NCBI RefSeq assembly: GCF_900105185.1
Contig: NZ_FNTJ01000001.1
Location: forward strand, 3,554,501-3,618,500
From: Pseudomonas saponiphila
GTDB taxonomy: Bacteria > Pseudomonadota > Gammaproteobacteria > Pseudomonadales > Pseudomonadaceae
DNA: 64,000 nucleotides
Direction of reading: 5' to 3'
The position numbers and the translations under genes were made by a program. Each line of letters starts with the position of its first letter. The stretch's first letter is position 1. The notes below the pieces were generated by a model. That model did no database searches. It had not been told where the DNA came from and was given only the letters and a program-made list of their open reading frames with translations. This document shows positions 8,432 to 20,164 of this stretch, one piece after another.

Positions 8432-8516
8432 TATATTGCTCGCTCTCCGGGCCTGCGCAGTATACTGCCCAGCTTCCGGCGCATTGTGCGTCCCCCCTCA
8501 GGTAGCACGCAAGGCC

Positions 8517-9452
8517 ATGACTTCAACGCCCTCCCGCGCAATACGCTTCCCACTCAGCAGGGCCGAAGCGGTGCTGGTGCTGATCACCCTGATCTGGGGC
8601 GGCACCTTCCTTCTGGTGCAGCAAGCCATGAGCGTCAGCGGACCGATGTTTTTCGTCGGCCTGCGCTTTGCCGCGGCGGCGTGCATCGTCGCCCTGTTTT
8701 CCCTGCGCCATTTGCGTGGCCTGACCTTGTTCGAACTGCGGGCCGGGACCTTCATCGGCACCGCCATCATGCTCGGCTACGGTTTGCAGACCATCGGCCT
8801 GCAAAGCATTCCCAGCAGCCAGTCGGCCTTCATCACCGCCCTCTACGTGCCCTTCGTGCCCCTGCTGCAATGGCTGTTCATGGGCAAGCGCCCGGGGTTG
8901 CTGCCGAGCATCGGCATCATGCTGGCCTTTACCGGCCTGATGCTGCTGTCCGGCCCCAATGGCGCCTCACTGGACTTCAGCCCCGGCGAAATCGCCACCC
9001 TGATCAGCACCGTGGCGATTGCCGCGGAAATCATCCTCATCAGCAGCTTCGCCGGGCGGGTGGATGTGCGCCGGGTGACGGTGGTGCAACTGGCGATCAC
9101 CGCGCTGCTGGCCTTTACCATGGTGCTACCGACCGGCGAGACGCTACCGGAGTTTTCCTGGCTGCTGCTGGCCAGCGCCCTGGGGCTGGGGGCGGCCAGT
9201 GCGGCGATCCAGGTGGCGATGAACTGGGCGCAGAAAAGCGTCTCGCCAACCCGTGCCACCCTGATCTATGCCGGTGAACCGGTATGGGCCGGAATTTTCG
9301 GGCGGATCGCCGGGGAACGCCTGCCCGGGCTGGCGCTGCTGGGTGGCGCCTTGATCGTGGCGGCGGTGATTATCAGTGAATGGAAGCCCAAGGGCCGGGC
9401 CACGAAAGCCGATCGACCGGCCTTGGCCGACCAGGCAACGGACGGCCTGTAG
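8517..9452 (+). CDS. EamA/DMT-family transporter
   Basis: This 311-residue inner-membrane protein starts MTSTPSRAIRFPLSRAEAV and has about ten helices arranged as two EamA repeats (LITLIWGGTFLLVQQAM, and the second beginning near SPGEIATLISTVAIAAEIIL). Members export amino acids and other metabolites. The start was chosen at the ATG preceding the first helix, since the upstream in-frame extension overlaps the divergent XRE gene. The stop codon TAG is the first three bases of a REP element (TAGGAGCTGGCTTGCC). Confidence 0.87.
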   Translation: MTSTPSRAIRFPLSRAEAVLVLITLIWGGTFLLVQQAMSVSGPMFFVGLRFAAAACIVALFSLRHLRGLTLFELRAGTFIGTAIMLGYGLQTIGLQSIPSSQSAFITALYVPFVPLLQWLFMGKRPGLLPSIGIMLAFTGLMLLSGPNGASLDFSPGEIATLISTVAIAAEIILISSFAGRVDVRRVTVVQLAITALLAFTMVLPTGETLPEFSWLLLASALGLGAASAAIQVAMNWAQKSVSPTRATLIYAGEPVWAGIFGRIAGERLPGLALLGGALIVAAVIISEWKPKGRATKADRPALADQATDGL

Positions 9453-9601
9453 GAGCTGGCTTGCCGGCGAAGGCGATCTGGCGGGCCCCTTCGCTGGCAA
9501 GCCAGCTCCTACGGTTGGCAGGGAGATCGCAGGGACATGTAGGAGCCGGCTTGCCGGCGAAGGCGATCCGGCGGGTTCCCTCGCTGGCAAGCCAGCGCCT
9601 A
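9450..9601. repeat. REP/BIME pair between convergent genes
   Basis: Two approximately 90-bp units run TAGGAGC(T/C)GGCTTGCCGGCGAAGGCGATC(T/C)GGCGGG... to CGCTGGCAAGCCAGC. Each contains two inverted REP halves. The outer edges coincide with the stop codons of both flanking genes (EamA gene and the small membrane protein gene), so the whole gap is repeat DNA. Confidence 0.9.
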
Positions 9602-9940
9602 GAGCGCGGGGTCGCCGGGGGCATAGAGCCAGGTCGGGGCGATCAGCGATCCCTGGTGCTTGGGCTCAAGACGCACCGGGTCATGTTCTGGGGTGCCGTG
9701 GAAATAGAAATAGGCGTGGTAGAGCGCATGCCCCTCGGCCAGCGCGCGGTCGAAGTACAGCACCGTGCCCGGCGGCAGCTGGTAGCTGTGCGCATCGCCC
9801 AGCGGGCCTTCGATGGTCAGCGCCTGGCGGGTCTGGAGCATGTCGGGACGCTCGAGATAATGCTCCAGGCCAATGCCCAGCACCGCGCCGAAAGCGCTGA
9901 ACAGTAAAGCGAAACATCCGCGTCGAATCATCCGACCCAT
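9599..9940 (-). CDS. Small membrane-anchored or exported hypothetical protein
   Basis: This 113-residue protein starts MGRMIRRGCFALLFSAFGAVLGIG behind AAGGATCGAGC. It has a positively charged start and one hydrophobic segment (residues 6-25), either a signal anchor or signal peptide. The rest is soluble and aromatic-rich (LPPGTVLYFDRALAEGHALYHAYFYFHG). I recognise no family. Its stop TAG is part of the adjacent REP element. An upstream in-frame extension to 10126 lacks a ribosome site and was rejected. Confidence 0.65.
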   Translation of the reverse strand: MGRMIRRGCFALLFSAFGAVLGIGLEHYLERPDMLQTRQALTIEGPLGDAHSYQLPPGTVLYFDRALAEGHALYHAYFYFHGTPEHDPVRLEPKHQGSLIAPTWLYAPGDPAL

Positions 9941-10163
9941 GCTCGATCCTTGTATGAGGTGCACCGTTATCCATCCTTGCAGCAGATTGACCTGGGCAGG
10001 GCATTGGCCTTGCAGCGCCCGGTGAACGGGCGCATCCAGCATTTGTCTCCTACCTTTGAAAGCGCATGTAACATTTCTTAGGGGGGCCGAGCCGTCCGTG
10101 GCGGTTGGTGATCGGGGGCCTGGCACGTATTATGCGTCACACTTTTCCGCAGATTAGAAACCT

Positions 10164-13081
<2,918 letters not shown>

Positions 13082-13082
<1 letters not shown>

Positions 13083-13426
13083 TGGAAGAAGTCATCGCAA
13101 TCGCCATTGGCGTCCTCGCCGCATCCGGCGTCTGGCTGGTGTTGCGCCCACGGACCTTCCAGGTGGTGATGGGCCTGTGCCTGCTGTCCTACGCGGTCAA
13201 CCTGTTCATCTTCAGCATGGGCAGCCTGTTCATCGGCAAGGAGCCGATCGTCAAGGACGGCGTACCCCAGGACCTGCTGCACTACACCGACCCGCTGCCC
13301 CAGGCCCTGGTGCTGACCGCCATCGTCATCAGCTTCGCCATGACTGCGCTGTTCCTGGTGGTGCTCCTGGCGTCCCGGGGCCTGACCGGCACCGACCACG
13401 TCGATGGCCGGGAGCCCAAGGAATGA
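13082..13426 (+). CDS. mrpC: Na+/H+ antiporter subunit C (MrpC/MnhC)
   Basis: This 114-residue protein has three hydrophobic helices and is related to NuoK (GVWLVLRPRTFQVVMGLCLLSYAVNLFIF, then TDPLPQALVLTAIVISFAMTA). It begins in a TGATG overlap with mrpA and ends in an overlap with mrpD, so translation is coupled along the operon. It is a small membrane subunit of the Mrp complex. Confidence 0.94.
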
Positions 13427-15111
13427 GTTCGTTGTCGCACCTAATCGTCGCCCCTATCCTTCTGCCGCTGTTGACCGCGGCCATCATGTTGCTGCTGGGG
13501 GAAAAACACCGTCCGCTCAAGGCGCGGATCAACCTGTTCTCCAGCCTGCTGGGCCTGGGCCTGGCCTGCTACCTGCTGTACTGGACCCAGGCCCAGGGCG
13601 CCACCGGCTCCTTCGGCGTGTACCTGCCGAGCAACTGGCAGGTGCCATTCGGCATCGCCCTGGTGGTGGATCGCCTGTCGGCGCTGATGATGGTGCTCAC
13701 CGGGATCATCGGGGTCAGCGCGCTGCTGTTCGCCATGGCTCGCTGGGATGGCGCCGGGGCCAGCTTTCACGCCTTGTTCCAGATCCAGCTGATGGGCCTG
13801 TACGGCGCCTTCCTCACCGCCGACCTGTTCAACCTGTTCGTGTTCTTCGAGGTGCTGCTGGCGGCTTCCTACGGCCTGATGCTGCACGGCTCGGGTCGGG
13901 CGCGGGTGTCCTCGGGGCTGCACTACATCACCATCAACCTGCTGGCCTCGTCGCTGTTCCTGATCGGCACGGCGATGATCTACGGGGTCACCGGGACCCT
14001 GAACATGGCCGACCTGGCGATGAAGATTCCCTTGGTGCCGGAAGCCGACCGCGGCCTGCTGCATGCCGGCACGGCGATCCTGGCCATCGCCTTCCTGGCC
14101 AAGGCCGGGATGTGGCCGCTGAACTTCTGGCTGGTGCCGGCCTATTCCTCGGCCAGCGCCCCGGTGGCAGCGCTGTTCGCGATCATGACCAAGGTCGGGA
14201 TCTACACCGTGCTGCGCCTGTGGACCCTGCTGTTTTCCGGGCAGGCCGGGGCCTCGGCCTACTTCGGCAACCAGTGGCTGATCTATGGCGGCCTGGCGAC
14301 GATCTTCTGCGCGGCCCTGGCGATTCTTCCGGCCCAGCGCCTGGAGCGCATGGCCAGCCTGAGCATCCTGGTGTCGGCGGGCATCCTGATCGCGGTGATC
14401 GGCTTCGCCCAGCCGGCCCTCACCGGCGCGGCGCTGTTCTACCTGTTCAGCTCGACCCTGGCGCTGTGCGCGCTGTTCCTGTTGGCGGAACTGATCGAGC
14501 GTTCGCGCACGGCGGTTGAAGTGCCCCTGGAAGACGAAGGCGAAATCCTTCCGCGGCCCCTGGAAACCCTTCCCCCACCCCGGGGCAGCAACCTCGACGA
14601 CGAACAGCAAGTGGTGGTCGGCCAGGTGATTCCCTGGACCATGGCCTTCCTCGGCCTGAGCTTCATTGCCTGCGCCCTGCTGATCATCGGCATGCCGCCG
14701 CTGTCGGGCTTTATCGGCAAGCTCAACCTGATCGCCGCGCTGCTCAACCCGACGGGCCTGGGCACCAGCGGCGACACGTCGGTTGCGCTGGCGGGCTGGG
14801 GTTTCCTGGCGCTGCTGATCCTCTCCGGCCTGGCCTCGCTGATCGCCTTTGCGCGCCTGGGCATCCAGCGCTTCTGGAGCCCGGAGGAGCGACCTTCGCC
14901 GGTATTGCGGCGGCTGGAATGCGTGCCGATCGTGGCGTTGCTGGGGCTCTGCGTGCTGCTCAGCTTCAAGGCCGAGCCGCTGCTGCGCTTCACCCAGGCC
15001 ACCGCCGACAGCCTCAATCATCCGGAGCACTATGTGATGGCGGTACTGGGCACCCGCACCGTGCTCGGCCCTGAGTCCAAGGCCGCAGCGGCGCTGGAGG
15101 TGCAACCATGA
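13423..15111 (+). CDS. mrpD: Na+/H+ antiporter subunit D (MrpD/MnhD)
   Basis: The start MSSLSHLIVAPILLPLL overlaps the mrpC stop (ATGA). The 562-residue product has about 14 membrane helices and the antiporter-like proton module (FVFFEVLLAASYGLMLHG; AFLAKAGMWPLNFWLVPAYSSASAPVAALFAIMTKVGIY). It is the second ion-translocating large subunit, homologous to NuoM/NuoN. A charged acidic loop (LEDEGEILPRPLE) interrupts the helices near residue 370, an extension typical of proteobacterial MrpD. Confidence 0.95.
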   Translation: MSSLSHLIVAPILLPLLTAAIMLLLGEKHRPLKARINLFSSLLGLGLACYLLYWTQAQGATGSFGVYLPSNWQVPFGIALVVDRLSALMMVLTGIIGVSALLFAMARWDGAGASFHALFQIQLMGLYGAFLTADLFNLFVFFEVLLAASYGLMLHGSGRARVSSGLHYITINLLASSLFLIGTAMIYGVTGTLNMADLAMKIPLVPEADRGLLHAGTAILAIAFLAKAGMWPLNFWLVPAYSSASAPVAALFAIMTKVGIYTVLRLWTLLFSGQAGASAYFGNQWLIYGGLATIFCAALAILPAQRLERMASLSILVSAGILIAVIGFAQPALTGAALFYLFSSTLALCALFLLAELIERSRTAVEVPLEDEGEILPRPLETLPPPRGSNLDDEQQVVVGQVIPWTMAFLGLSFIACALLIIGMPPLSGFIGKLNLIAALLNPTGLGTSGDTSVALAGWGFLALLILSGLASLIAFARLGIQRFWSPEERPSPVLRRLECVPIVALLGLCVLLSFKAEPLLRFTQATADSLNHPEHYVMAVLGTRTVLGPESKAAAALEVQP

Positions 15112-15596
15112 AGCGCCTGTTCCCCGCGCCCTTCCTGTCCCTGGCGCTGTGGCTGCTGTGGCTGGTGCTGAACCTGTCCATCAGCCCCGGCAATCTGCTG
15201 CTGGGGGCCATCCTGGGCTTTCTTGCGCCTTTGCTGATGCGCCCGTTGCGGCCGCTGCCGATCCGCATCCGCCGCCCCGGCACCATCCTGCGCCTGCTGC
15301 TGCGGGTTGGCTGCGACGTGCTGGTGTCGAACCTGATCGTGGCCTGGGGCGTGCTCAACGACGGGCGCCGCCCGGTGCGTTCAGCCTTCGTCAAGATTCC
15401 CCTGGACCTGCGAGACGCCAACGGCCTGGCGGCGCTGTCCACCATCACCACGGTGGTGCCGGGCACGGTCTGGTCCGAGCTGTCACTGGACCGCAGCATT
15501 CTCTTGCTGCACGTCTTCGATCTGCAGGATGAAGGGCAATTCATCCAGCACTTCAAGACGACCTACGAGCGCCCGCTGATGGAGATTTTCGAATGA
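15108..15596 (+). CDS. mrpE: Na+/H+ antiporter subunit E (MrpE)
   Basis: This 162-residue protein has two N-terminal helices (LSLALWLLWLVLNLSISPGNLLLGAILGFLAPLL) and a cytoplasmic domain with the MrpE pattern LAALSTITTVVPGTVWSELSLDRSILLLHVFD. It overlaps mrpD by 4 bp and mrpF by 4 bp. It is an accessory subunit needed for assembly of the complex. Confidence 0.94.
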   Translation: MKRLFPAPFLSLALWLLWLVLNLSISPGNLLLGAILGFLAPLLMRPLRPLPIRIRRPGTILRLLLRVGCDVLVSNLIVAWGVLNDGRRPVRSAFVKIPLDLRDANGLAALSTITTVVPGTVWSELSLDRSILLLHVFDLQDEGQFIQHFKTTYERPLMEIFE

Positions 15597-15871
15597 GCGC
15601 GCTGTTGAGCAACGCGATCCTGCTGAGCCTGTTTCTGTTTTCCCTGGCCATGGTCCTGACCCTGGTGCGCCTGTTCAAGGGCCCCTCGGCCCAGGACCGG
15701 GTTCTGGCCCTGGACTACCTGTACATCCTGGCGATGCTGATGATGCTGGTGCTGGGCATCCGCTACGCCAGCGACACCTACTTCGAGGCGGCGCTGCTGA
15801 TCGCCCTGTTCGGCTTTGTCGGCTCCTTCGCCCTGGCCAAATTCCTTCTGCGTGGCGAGGTGATCGAATGA
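15593..15871 (+). CDS. mrpF: Na+/H+ antiporter subunit F (MrpF)
   Basis: This 92-residue protein has three helices with the family motif RLFKGPSAQDRVLALDYLY. It is coupled by ATGA overlaps to mrpE and mrpG. The segment SDTYFEAALLIALFGFVGSFALAKFL is the third helix of MrpF. It is a small subunit of the inner-membrane antiporter. Confidence 0.93.
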   Translation: MSALLSNAILLSLFLFSLAMVLTLVRLFKGPSAQDRVLALDYLYILAMLMMLVLGIRYASDTYFEAALLIALFGFVGSFALAKFLLRGEVIE

Positions 15872-16236
15872 ACAGCCTGGAACAACTGCCCCTCTGGGTG
15901 GAAGTGCTGGTGGCCCTGCTGCTGGTGATCAGCAGCCTGTTTGCCTTGATCGGCGCCCTGGGCATCCTGCGCATGAAAAGCTACTTCCAGCGCATGCACC
16001 CGCCGGCGCTGGCCTCGACCATGGGCTCCTGGACCGTGGCCCTGGCCTCGATCCTGTACTTTTCGGCGCTCAAGTCCGGGCCGGTGCTGCACGCCTGGCT
16101 GATCCCGATCCTGCTGGCGATCACGGTGCCGGTGACCACCCTGTTGCTGGCCCGGGCGGCGCTGTTCCGCAAGCGCATGGCCGGCGACGATGTACCGGCG
16201 GAAGTCAGCAGCAAACGCAGCGAAGCCGGCAACTGA
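15868..16236 (+). CDS. mrpG: Na+/H+ antiporter subunit G (MrpG)
   Basis: This 122-residue protein has three helices and the MrpG hallmark FALIGALGILRMKSYFQRMHPPALASTMG. It closes the six-gene operon mrpA-C-D-E-F-G. The operon probably serves pH and sodium homeostasis. A REP pair begins about 15 bp downstream, and no classical terminator is visible before it. Confidence 0.94.
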   Translation: MNSLEQLPLWVEVLVALLLVISSLFALIGALGILRMKSYFQRMHPPALASTMGSWTVALASILYFSALKSGPVLHAWLIPILLAITVPVTTLLLARAALFRKRMAGDDVPAEVSSKRSEAGN

Positions 16237-16249
16237 GTCACCCCCCATG

Positions 16250-16333
16250 TAGGAGCCGGCTTGCCGGCGAAGAGGCCCTTGAGCCTTGCGGCGACTTCGA
16301 AAACGCTTTCGCTGGCAAGCCAGCTGCTACACG
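16250..16333. repeat. REP/BIME pair
   Basis: TAGGAGCCGGCTTGCCGGCGAAGAGG is followed after a short spacer by CTTTCGCTGGCAAGCCAGCTGCTAC, two REP units in opposite orientation. A decayed third copy (GAGCCGGCTCCTACACAAGCC) follows to about 16365. It separates the mrp operon from the convergent DUF3995 gene. Confidence 0.88.
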
Positions 16334-16394
16334 AGCCGGCTCCTACACAAGCCAGTTGCGACACAAGCCCGCGCCAGCAGTGGGTTGGCGGCCC

Positions 16395-16832
16395 TCAGGC
16401 CCAGGCCAGCACCAGCAATCCGGCTCCCAGCACCACGCACAGCGGGGAGTAGAACAGGGTGTCGAGGCGGGCGAACTTCGAGTCGCGCACTTGCTTGAAG
16501 AACCCCACCAGTTCGGAGTCGCCAATGGCCCGGGCGAACATCAGCAGGGCAATGGCGCTGATCACCCATTGCAGGGACGGATGGGCCACGGTGGGCAGAT
16601 AGAGCCCGACCCGCAGGCACACCAGCATCGCCACCAGCAGCAGTCCCACCGCCACCAGCATGGTCGCCAAGGCCGGCGGGCGAAACGCCGGCTGGCTCAT
16701 TCCGGGGCCCGGCCCCGGCACTTCGGGAATCACCGCGTCGCTACCGCGCTTGCCACCGGCGGCCCAGTACAGATGGATCAAACTGATCAACAGGAAGCTA
16801 CCCGCCACCCCCTGTGCAAGCAGAAGATTCAT
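16395..16832 (-). CDS. DUF3995 domain membrane protein
   Basis: This 145-residue protein has four predicted helices and the DUF3995 features SFLLISLIHLYWAAGGKRG at the start and VISAIALLMFARAIGDSELVGFFKQVRDSKFARLDTLFYSPLCVVLG near the end. It is an inner-membrane protein of unknown function. It is convergent with mrpG and divergent from the DUF2946 gene. A role in the Mrp system is not indicated because the strand is opposite. Confidence 0.8.
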   Translation of the reverse strand: MNLLLAQGVAGSFLLISLIHLYWAAGGKRGSDAVIPEVPGPGPGMSQPAFRPPALATMLVAVGLLLVAMLVCLRVGLYLPTVAHPSLQWVISAIALLMFARAIGDSELVGFFKQVRDSKFARLDTLFYSPLCVVLGAGLLVLAWA

Positions 16833-16928
16833 GTTCAGACGTCCTTGTAAAAAAGTCGTAAAGAGAATGGACCCAAATCGGCACTTTTGTCAGTACGTTC
16901 GTCGCCTTCGATGGTAAAGTGCCACCCC

Positions 16929-17315
16929 ATGAAATTTGCCCGTTCCGATCGCTCGCTCGTTGCCTGGATGCTCTATTGCTGCGTCCTGTTCAACGTGTTT
17001 GCCTGCAGCATCGGCCACGGGCAGATGCTCGGCCTGCAGCTCAACGGTATCGGCGGGCAGTTCTGTAGCATCGACCCGGCCACCCGGGCGCCGTTGTCGC
17101 AGCCAGCCGATCCGGACTCACTGCCAACCCTGTCCAAGGCCTTCGGCTGCCCGCTGTGCTCCACCGGCGGCATGGGCCCGCCACTCAACTCCAGCCTGAC
17201 CCTGGCCCTGCTGCCGCCACCCCAGGCACCGCCTGCGCGCGCCCTGGCCAAGACCGACCTCCCTGCCCGCTCCACCTGGCCCGCGGCCCATCCCCGGGCA
17301 CCGCCTCTCTCCTGA
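16929..17315 (+). CDS. DUF2946 family protein (possible metal-handling protein)
   Basis: This 128-residue protein starts MKFARSDRSLVAWMLYCCVLFNVFACSIGHGQM, a signal-like hydrophobic segment containing cysteines. A second cysteine pair lies in FGCPLCSTGG around residues 75-84, and the tail is proline/alanine-rich. DUF2946 proteins commonly lie just before TonB-dependent receptors, often of copper type, and that is the arrangement here. Copper or iron handling is an inference; no biochemical role is established from sequence. Confidence 0.72.
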   Translation: MKFARSDRSLVAWMLYCCVLFNVFACSIGHGQMLGLQLNGIGGQFCSIDPATRAPLSQPADPDSLPTLSKAFGCPLCSTGGMGPPLNSSLTLALLPPPQAPPARALAKTDLPARSTWPAAHPRAPPLS

Positions 17316-17402
17316 CTCTTGCTCGTGCTCAACCTGCCCACTGCGCTGTCGCGCGGCGCGCGTTCGTGGGCCTTTTCCTAGTCAAGAATTCAGGATGCAC
17401 CG

Positions 17403-19538
17403 ATGAAACACCTCCCTTTGCTGGCGAGCCTGCTGGGCTGCCTGTCCATCCACGCCTGGGGCCAGCCAAACCTGGAACTGGCACCCACCACCATTGGCGC
17501 CGATGAAGCCGATGCCGAGCCGGGCCTGAACCTGGAGCAGTCCAGTGGCATGGCCTCGCGCCTGGGCCTGAGCCTGCGGGAAACCCCAGCTTCGGTGGCC
17601 GTGGCCAGCCGTCAGGACCTGGAGCGCCGCGGCGCCCGGACCTTCCAGGACGCCGCCAATGCCCTGCCCGGGGTCAACGCCAGCGCGCCGCCGGGGTTCG
17701 GCGGCTTTGTCTCCTACCGCGGCTTCACCAGCAGCCAGATCACCCAGATGTTCAACGGCATCAACGTCGCCACCGGCCTGGCGCGGCCGGTGGATGCCTG
17801 GATCTATGACCGGGTGGAACTGGTGGGCGGGCCCTCGTCGCTGATCAATGGCGCCGGCTCCGTGGGCGGCTCGCTGAACTACGTGACCAAACTGGCCGAC
17901 CGGCGCGAACAGGCCGCCGAAGCCCTGCTCGGCTACGGCAGCTACGACACCACGCAAACCGCCTTCGGGGTCAATCACGCCCTCAGCCCGGCCGGCGCCG
18001 AGGTGCAGCACTACGCGCGCTTCGACGTCAGCCACAACACCAGCAACGGCTATATCGACCGCCAGGAAAGGGACGCCTGGAGCCTGGCCTTCTCGCTGCT
18101 CAGCGACCTGACCCCGGACCTCTCCCACACCCTGGCCGTGGAATACCAGGACGAGCACGAGGACAGCCCCTACTGGGGCACCCCGGTACTCAACCCCAAG
18201 GCCGGCGAGCTGAAGATCGACAAGCACAACCGCTTCAACAACTACAACGTCGCCGACGGCCTGTACGAGCAGCGCACGGTTTGGCTGCGCTCGATCATCG
18301 ATTACCGGATCAACCCCAGCACCTCAGTGCGCAACACCCTCTACCACCTGGACAGCCAGCGCGACTACCGCAACCTGGAAACCTACAAGTACAACGCCGA
18401 CAACAGCCGGGTGAACCGTTCCACCGCCTACCTGGTGCGGCACCAGGGCCAGCAGGACGGCAACCAGTTCGAACTGCGCCATGACGATCAGCTGTTCGGC
18501 CTCGACACCACCTGGTCCGGGGGCTTCGAATACAAGGTCAACAGCACCACCAACTCGCCGTGGAACGTGCCGGCCAACAACAGCGTCGACCCTGACAACT
18601 TCCAGCCGGGGTACTTCTATGACCTCAAGGACACCCGCCAGCGCTGGGTCAAGGACAAGACCAACCAGGTCACCACCCGTGCCCTGTTCATCGAGAACCG
18701 CCTGGCCCTGACCGATGAACTGTCCCTGCTCAGCGGCCTGCGCTACGACGCCATCGACCTGGACGTGACCAACCACCGGGCCATCACCGCCAGCAACCCG
18801 CGCCACCTCGAACGCCGCTGGGAACCGGTCACCGGGCGCCTGGGGCTGACCTGGCAGTTCCTGCCCAGCGCCAACGTCTACGTGCAATACAGCACCGCTG
18901 CCGAACAGCCCAGCGGCACTCAGAACTTCGAGGTATCCACCGGCAAGCAATGGGAAGTGGGCAGCAAGTTCGACTACCTCGAAGGACGAGGCTCGGCGAC
19001 CGTCGCCGCCTATCGCATCCAGCGCCAGGACTTTGCCGTCACCGATCCCCTGGACCCGGCCAACAGCATCCCAGTGGGCCAACAGACCTCCAGGGGCATC
19101 GAACTGGCCAGTTCCCTGCGCATCACTCCCAAGCTGTTGGCCGAGGCCAACTTCGCCTGGGTGGACGCCGAATATGACGAGTTCAACGAGAAGATTGCCA
19201 GCGGCGCCGTGGTTTCGCGCAAGGGCAACACCCCGACCAACGTTCCCGAGCGGCTGGCCAACCTGTGGCTGACCTATGACCTGACTCCCAGCTGGCAGGC
19301 CGGCGTCGACGCCCGCTACGTGGCCTCGGTGTACGCCGACAACGCCAACACATTGCGGATGCCCGCCTACACCCTCTACGGCAGCTTCCTGCGCTACAAG
19401 CTCGACCACCACACCAGCGTCACCGGCCGAGTGCGCAACCTGACCAACGAGGTCTATGGCCAGTTTGCCCATGTGTCGCCAGCGTATTACCTGGGCACAC
19501 CGCGGACCTTCGAACTGGCGCTGCAGACCCGCTTCTGA
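17403..19538 (+). CDS. TonB-dependent siderophore-type outer-membrane receptor
   Basis: The 711-residue protein begins with a signal peptide (residues 1-20, ending AWG), then a short TonB-box region (LELAPTTIGA), a plug domain (about 45-170; LRETPASVAVASRQDLERRGARTF, GGFVSYRGF, DRVELVGGPSSLINGAGSVGG) and a 22-strand barrel ending in the aromatic LALQTRF required for outer-membrane insertion. The plug belongs to the siderophore receptor group (FhuE/FpvA-like). The ligand is unknown. An AGGATGCACCG site precedes the ATG. The upstream DUF2946 gene, 87 bp away, may be cotranscribed. No convincing Fur box was found by eye. Confidence 0.9.
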   Translation: MKHLPLLASLLGCLSIHAWGQPNLELAPTTIGADEADAEPGLNLEQSSGMASRLGLSLRETPASVAVASRQDLERRGARTFQDAANALPGVNASAPPGFGGFVSYRGFTSSQITQMFNGINVATGLARPVDAWIYDRVELVGGPSSLINGAGSVGGSLNYVTKLADRREQAAEALLGYGSYDTTQTAFGVNHALSPAGAEVQHYARFDVSHNTSNGYIDRQERDAWSLAFSLLSDLTPDLSHTLAVEYQDEHEDSPYWGTPVLNPKAGELKIDKHNRFNNYNVADGLYEQRTVWLRSIIDYRINPSTSVRNTLYHLDSQRDYRNLETYKYNADNSRVNRSTAYLVRHQGQQDGNQFELRHDDQLFGLDTTWSGGFEYKVNSTTNSPWNVPANNSVDPDNFQPGYFYDLKDTRQRWVKDKTNQVTTRALFIENRLALTDELSLLSGLRYDAIDLDVTNHRAITASNPRHLERRWEPVTGRLGLTWQFLPSANVYVQYSTAAEQPSGTQNFEVSTGKQWEVGSKFDYLEGRGSATVAAYRIQRQDFAVTDPLDPANSIPVGQQTSRGIELASSLRITPKLLAEANFAWVDAEYDEFNEKIASGAVVSRKGNTPTNVPERLANLWLTYDLTPSWQAGVDARYVASVYADNANTLRMPAYTLYGSFLRYKLDHHTSVTGRVRNLTNEVYGQFAHVSPAYYLGTPRTFELALQTRF

Positions 19539-19553
19539 TCCGGCTTGACCCCG

Positions 19554-20071
19554 TGACAGCTGGCTTGCCAGCGAAGGCGACCCCAGGAGCGACGCATGCC
19601 TTGCGGGCCTCTTCGCCGGCAAGCCGGCTCCTACCGGAATGTTCCGCGACACCGGGCGAGCGTAGGAGCTGGCTTGCCAGCGAAGGCGACCCCAGGAGCG
19701 GCGCATGCCTTGCGGTCCTCTTCGCCGGCAAGCCGGCTCCTACCGGAATGTTCCGCGACACCGGGCGAGCGTAGGAGCTGGCTTGCCAGCGAAGGCGACC
19801 CCAGGAGCGGCGCATGCCTTGCGGGCCTCTTCGCCGGCAAGCCGGCTCCCACCGGAATGTTCCGCGACACCGGGCGAGCGTAGGAGCTGGCTTGCCAGCG
19901 AAGGCGACCCCAGGAACGGCGCATGCCTTGCGGGCCTCTTCGCCGGCAAGCCGGCTCCTACCGGAATGTTCCGCGATACCGGGCGAGCGTAGGAGCTGGC
20001 TTGCCAGCGAAGGCGATCCAGGGGGCGGCGCATGCCTTGCGGGCCTCTTCGCCGGCAAGCCGGCTCCTACC
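19554..20071. repeat. Tandem 109-bp REP/BIME array, left part
   Basis: Copies start near 19554, 19663, 19772, 19881 and 19990, an exact 109-bp period. Each unit has AGGAGCTGGCTTGCCAGCG, a spacer, CTTCGCCGGCAAGCCGGCTCCTAC, and a second spacer GGAATGTTCCGCGACACCGGGCGAGCG. The fifth unit is cut at 20071 by the IS21-type element and resumes at 22713. Small open frames inside are products of the repeat, not genes. Confidence 0.95.
20066..20071. repeat. Target site duplication CCTACC, left copy
   Basis: CCTACC occurs directly before the left IS end and again at 22713-22718 after the right end. Uninterrupted neighbouring repeat units read CTCCTACCGGAATG, so removal of the IS and one copy restores the array. 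Confidence 0.9.
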
Positions 20072-20164
20072 TGCGGATTTCGGTGAACGTGACCGAGCGT
20101 TTCGCTAATACGTGACCGGTGCTTCCACCCCGGTTGCGCGGGTTCTGGATTGTAATCGCATCGG

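Noticed and set aside
16840..17402. Search for a Fur box before the TonB receptor
   Set aside because: No GATAATGAT-type 19-mer with enough matches was found by eye, so none is reported.
19553..20108. Overlapping small frames repeating PAGSYRNVPRHRASVGAG-like peptides
   Set aside because: They are translations of the 109-bp REP array in several frames, not proteins.
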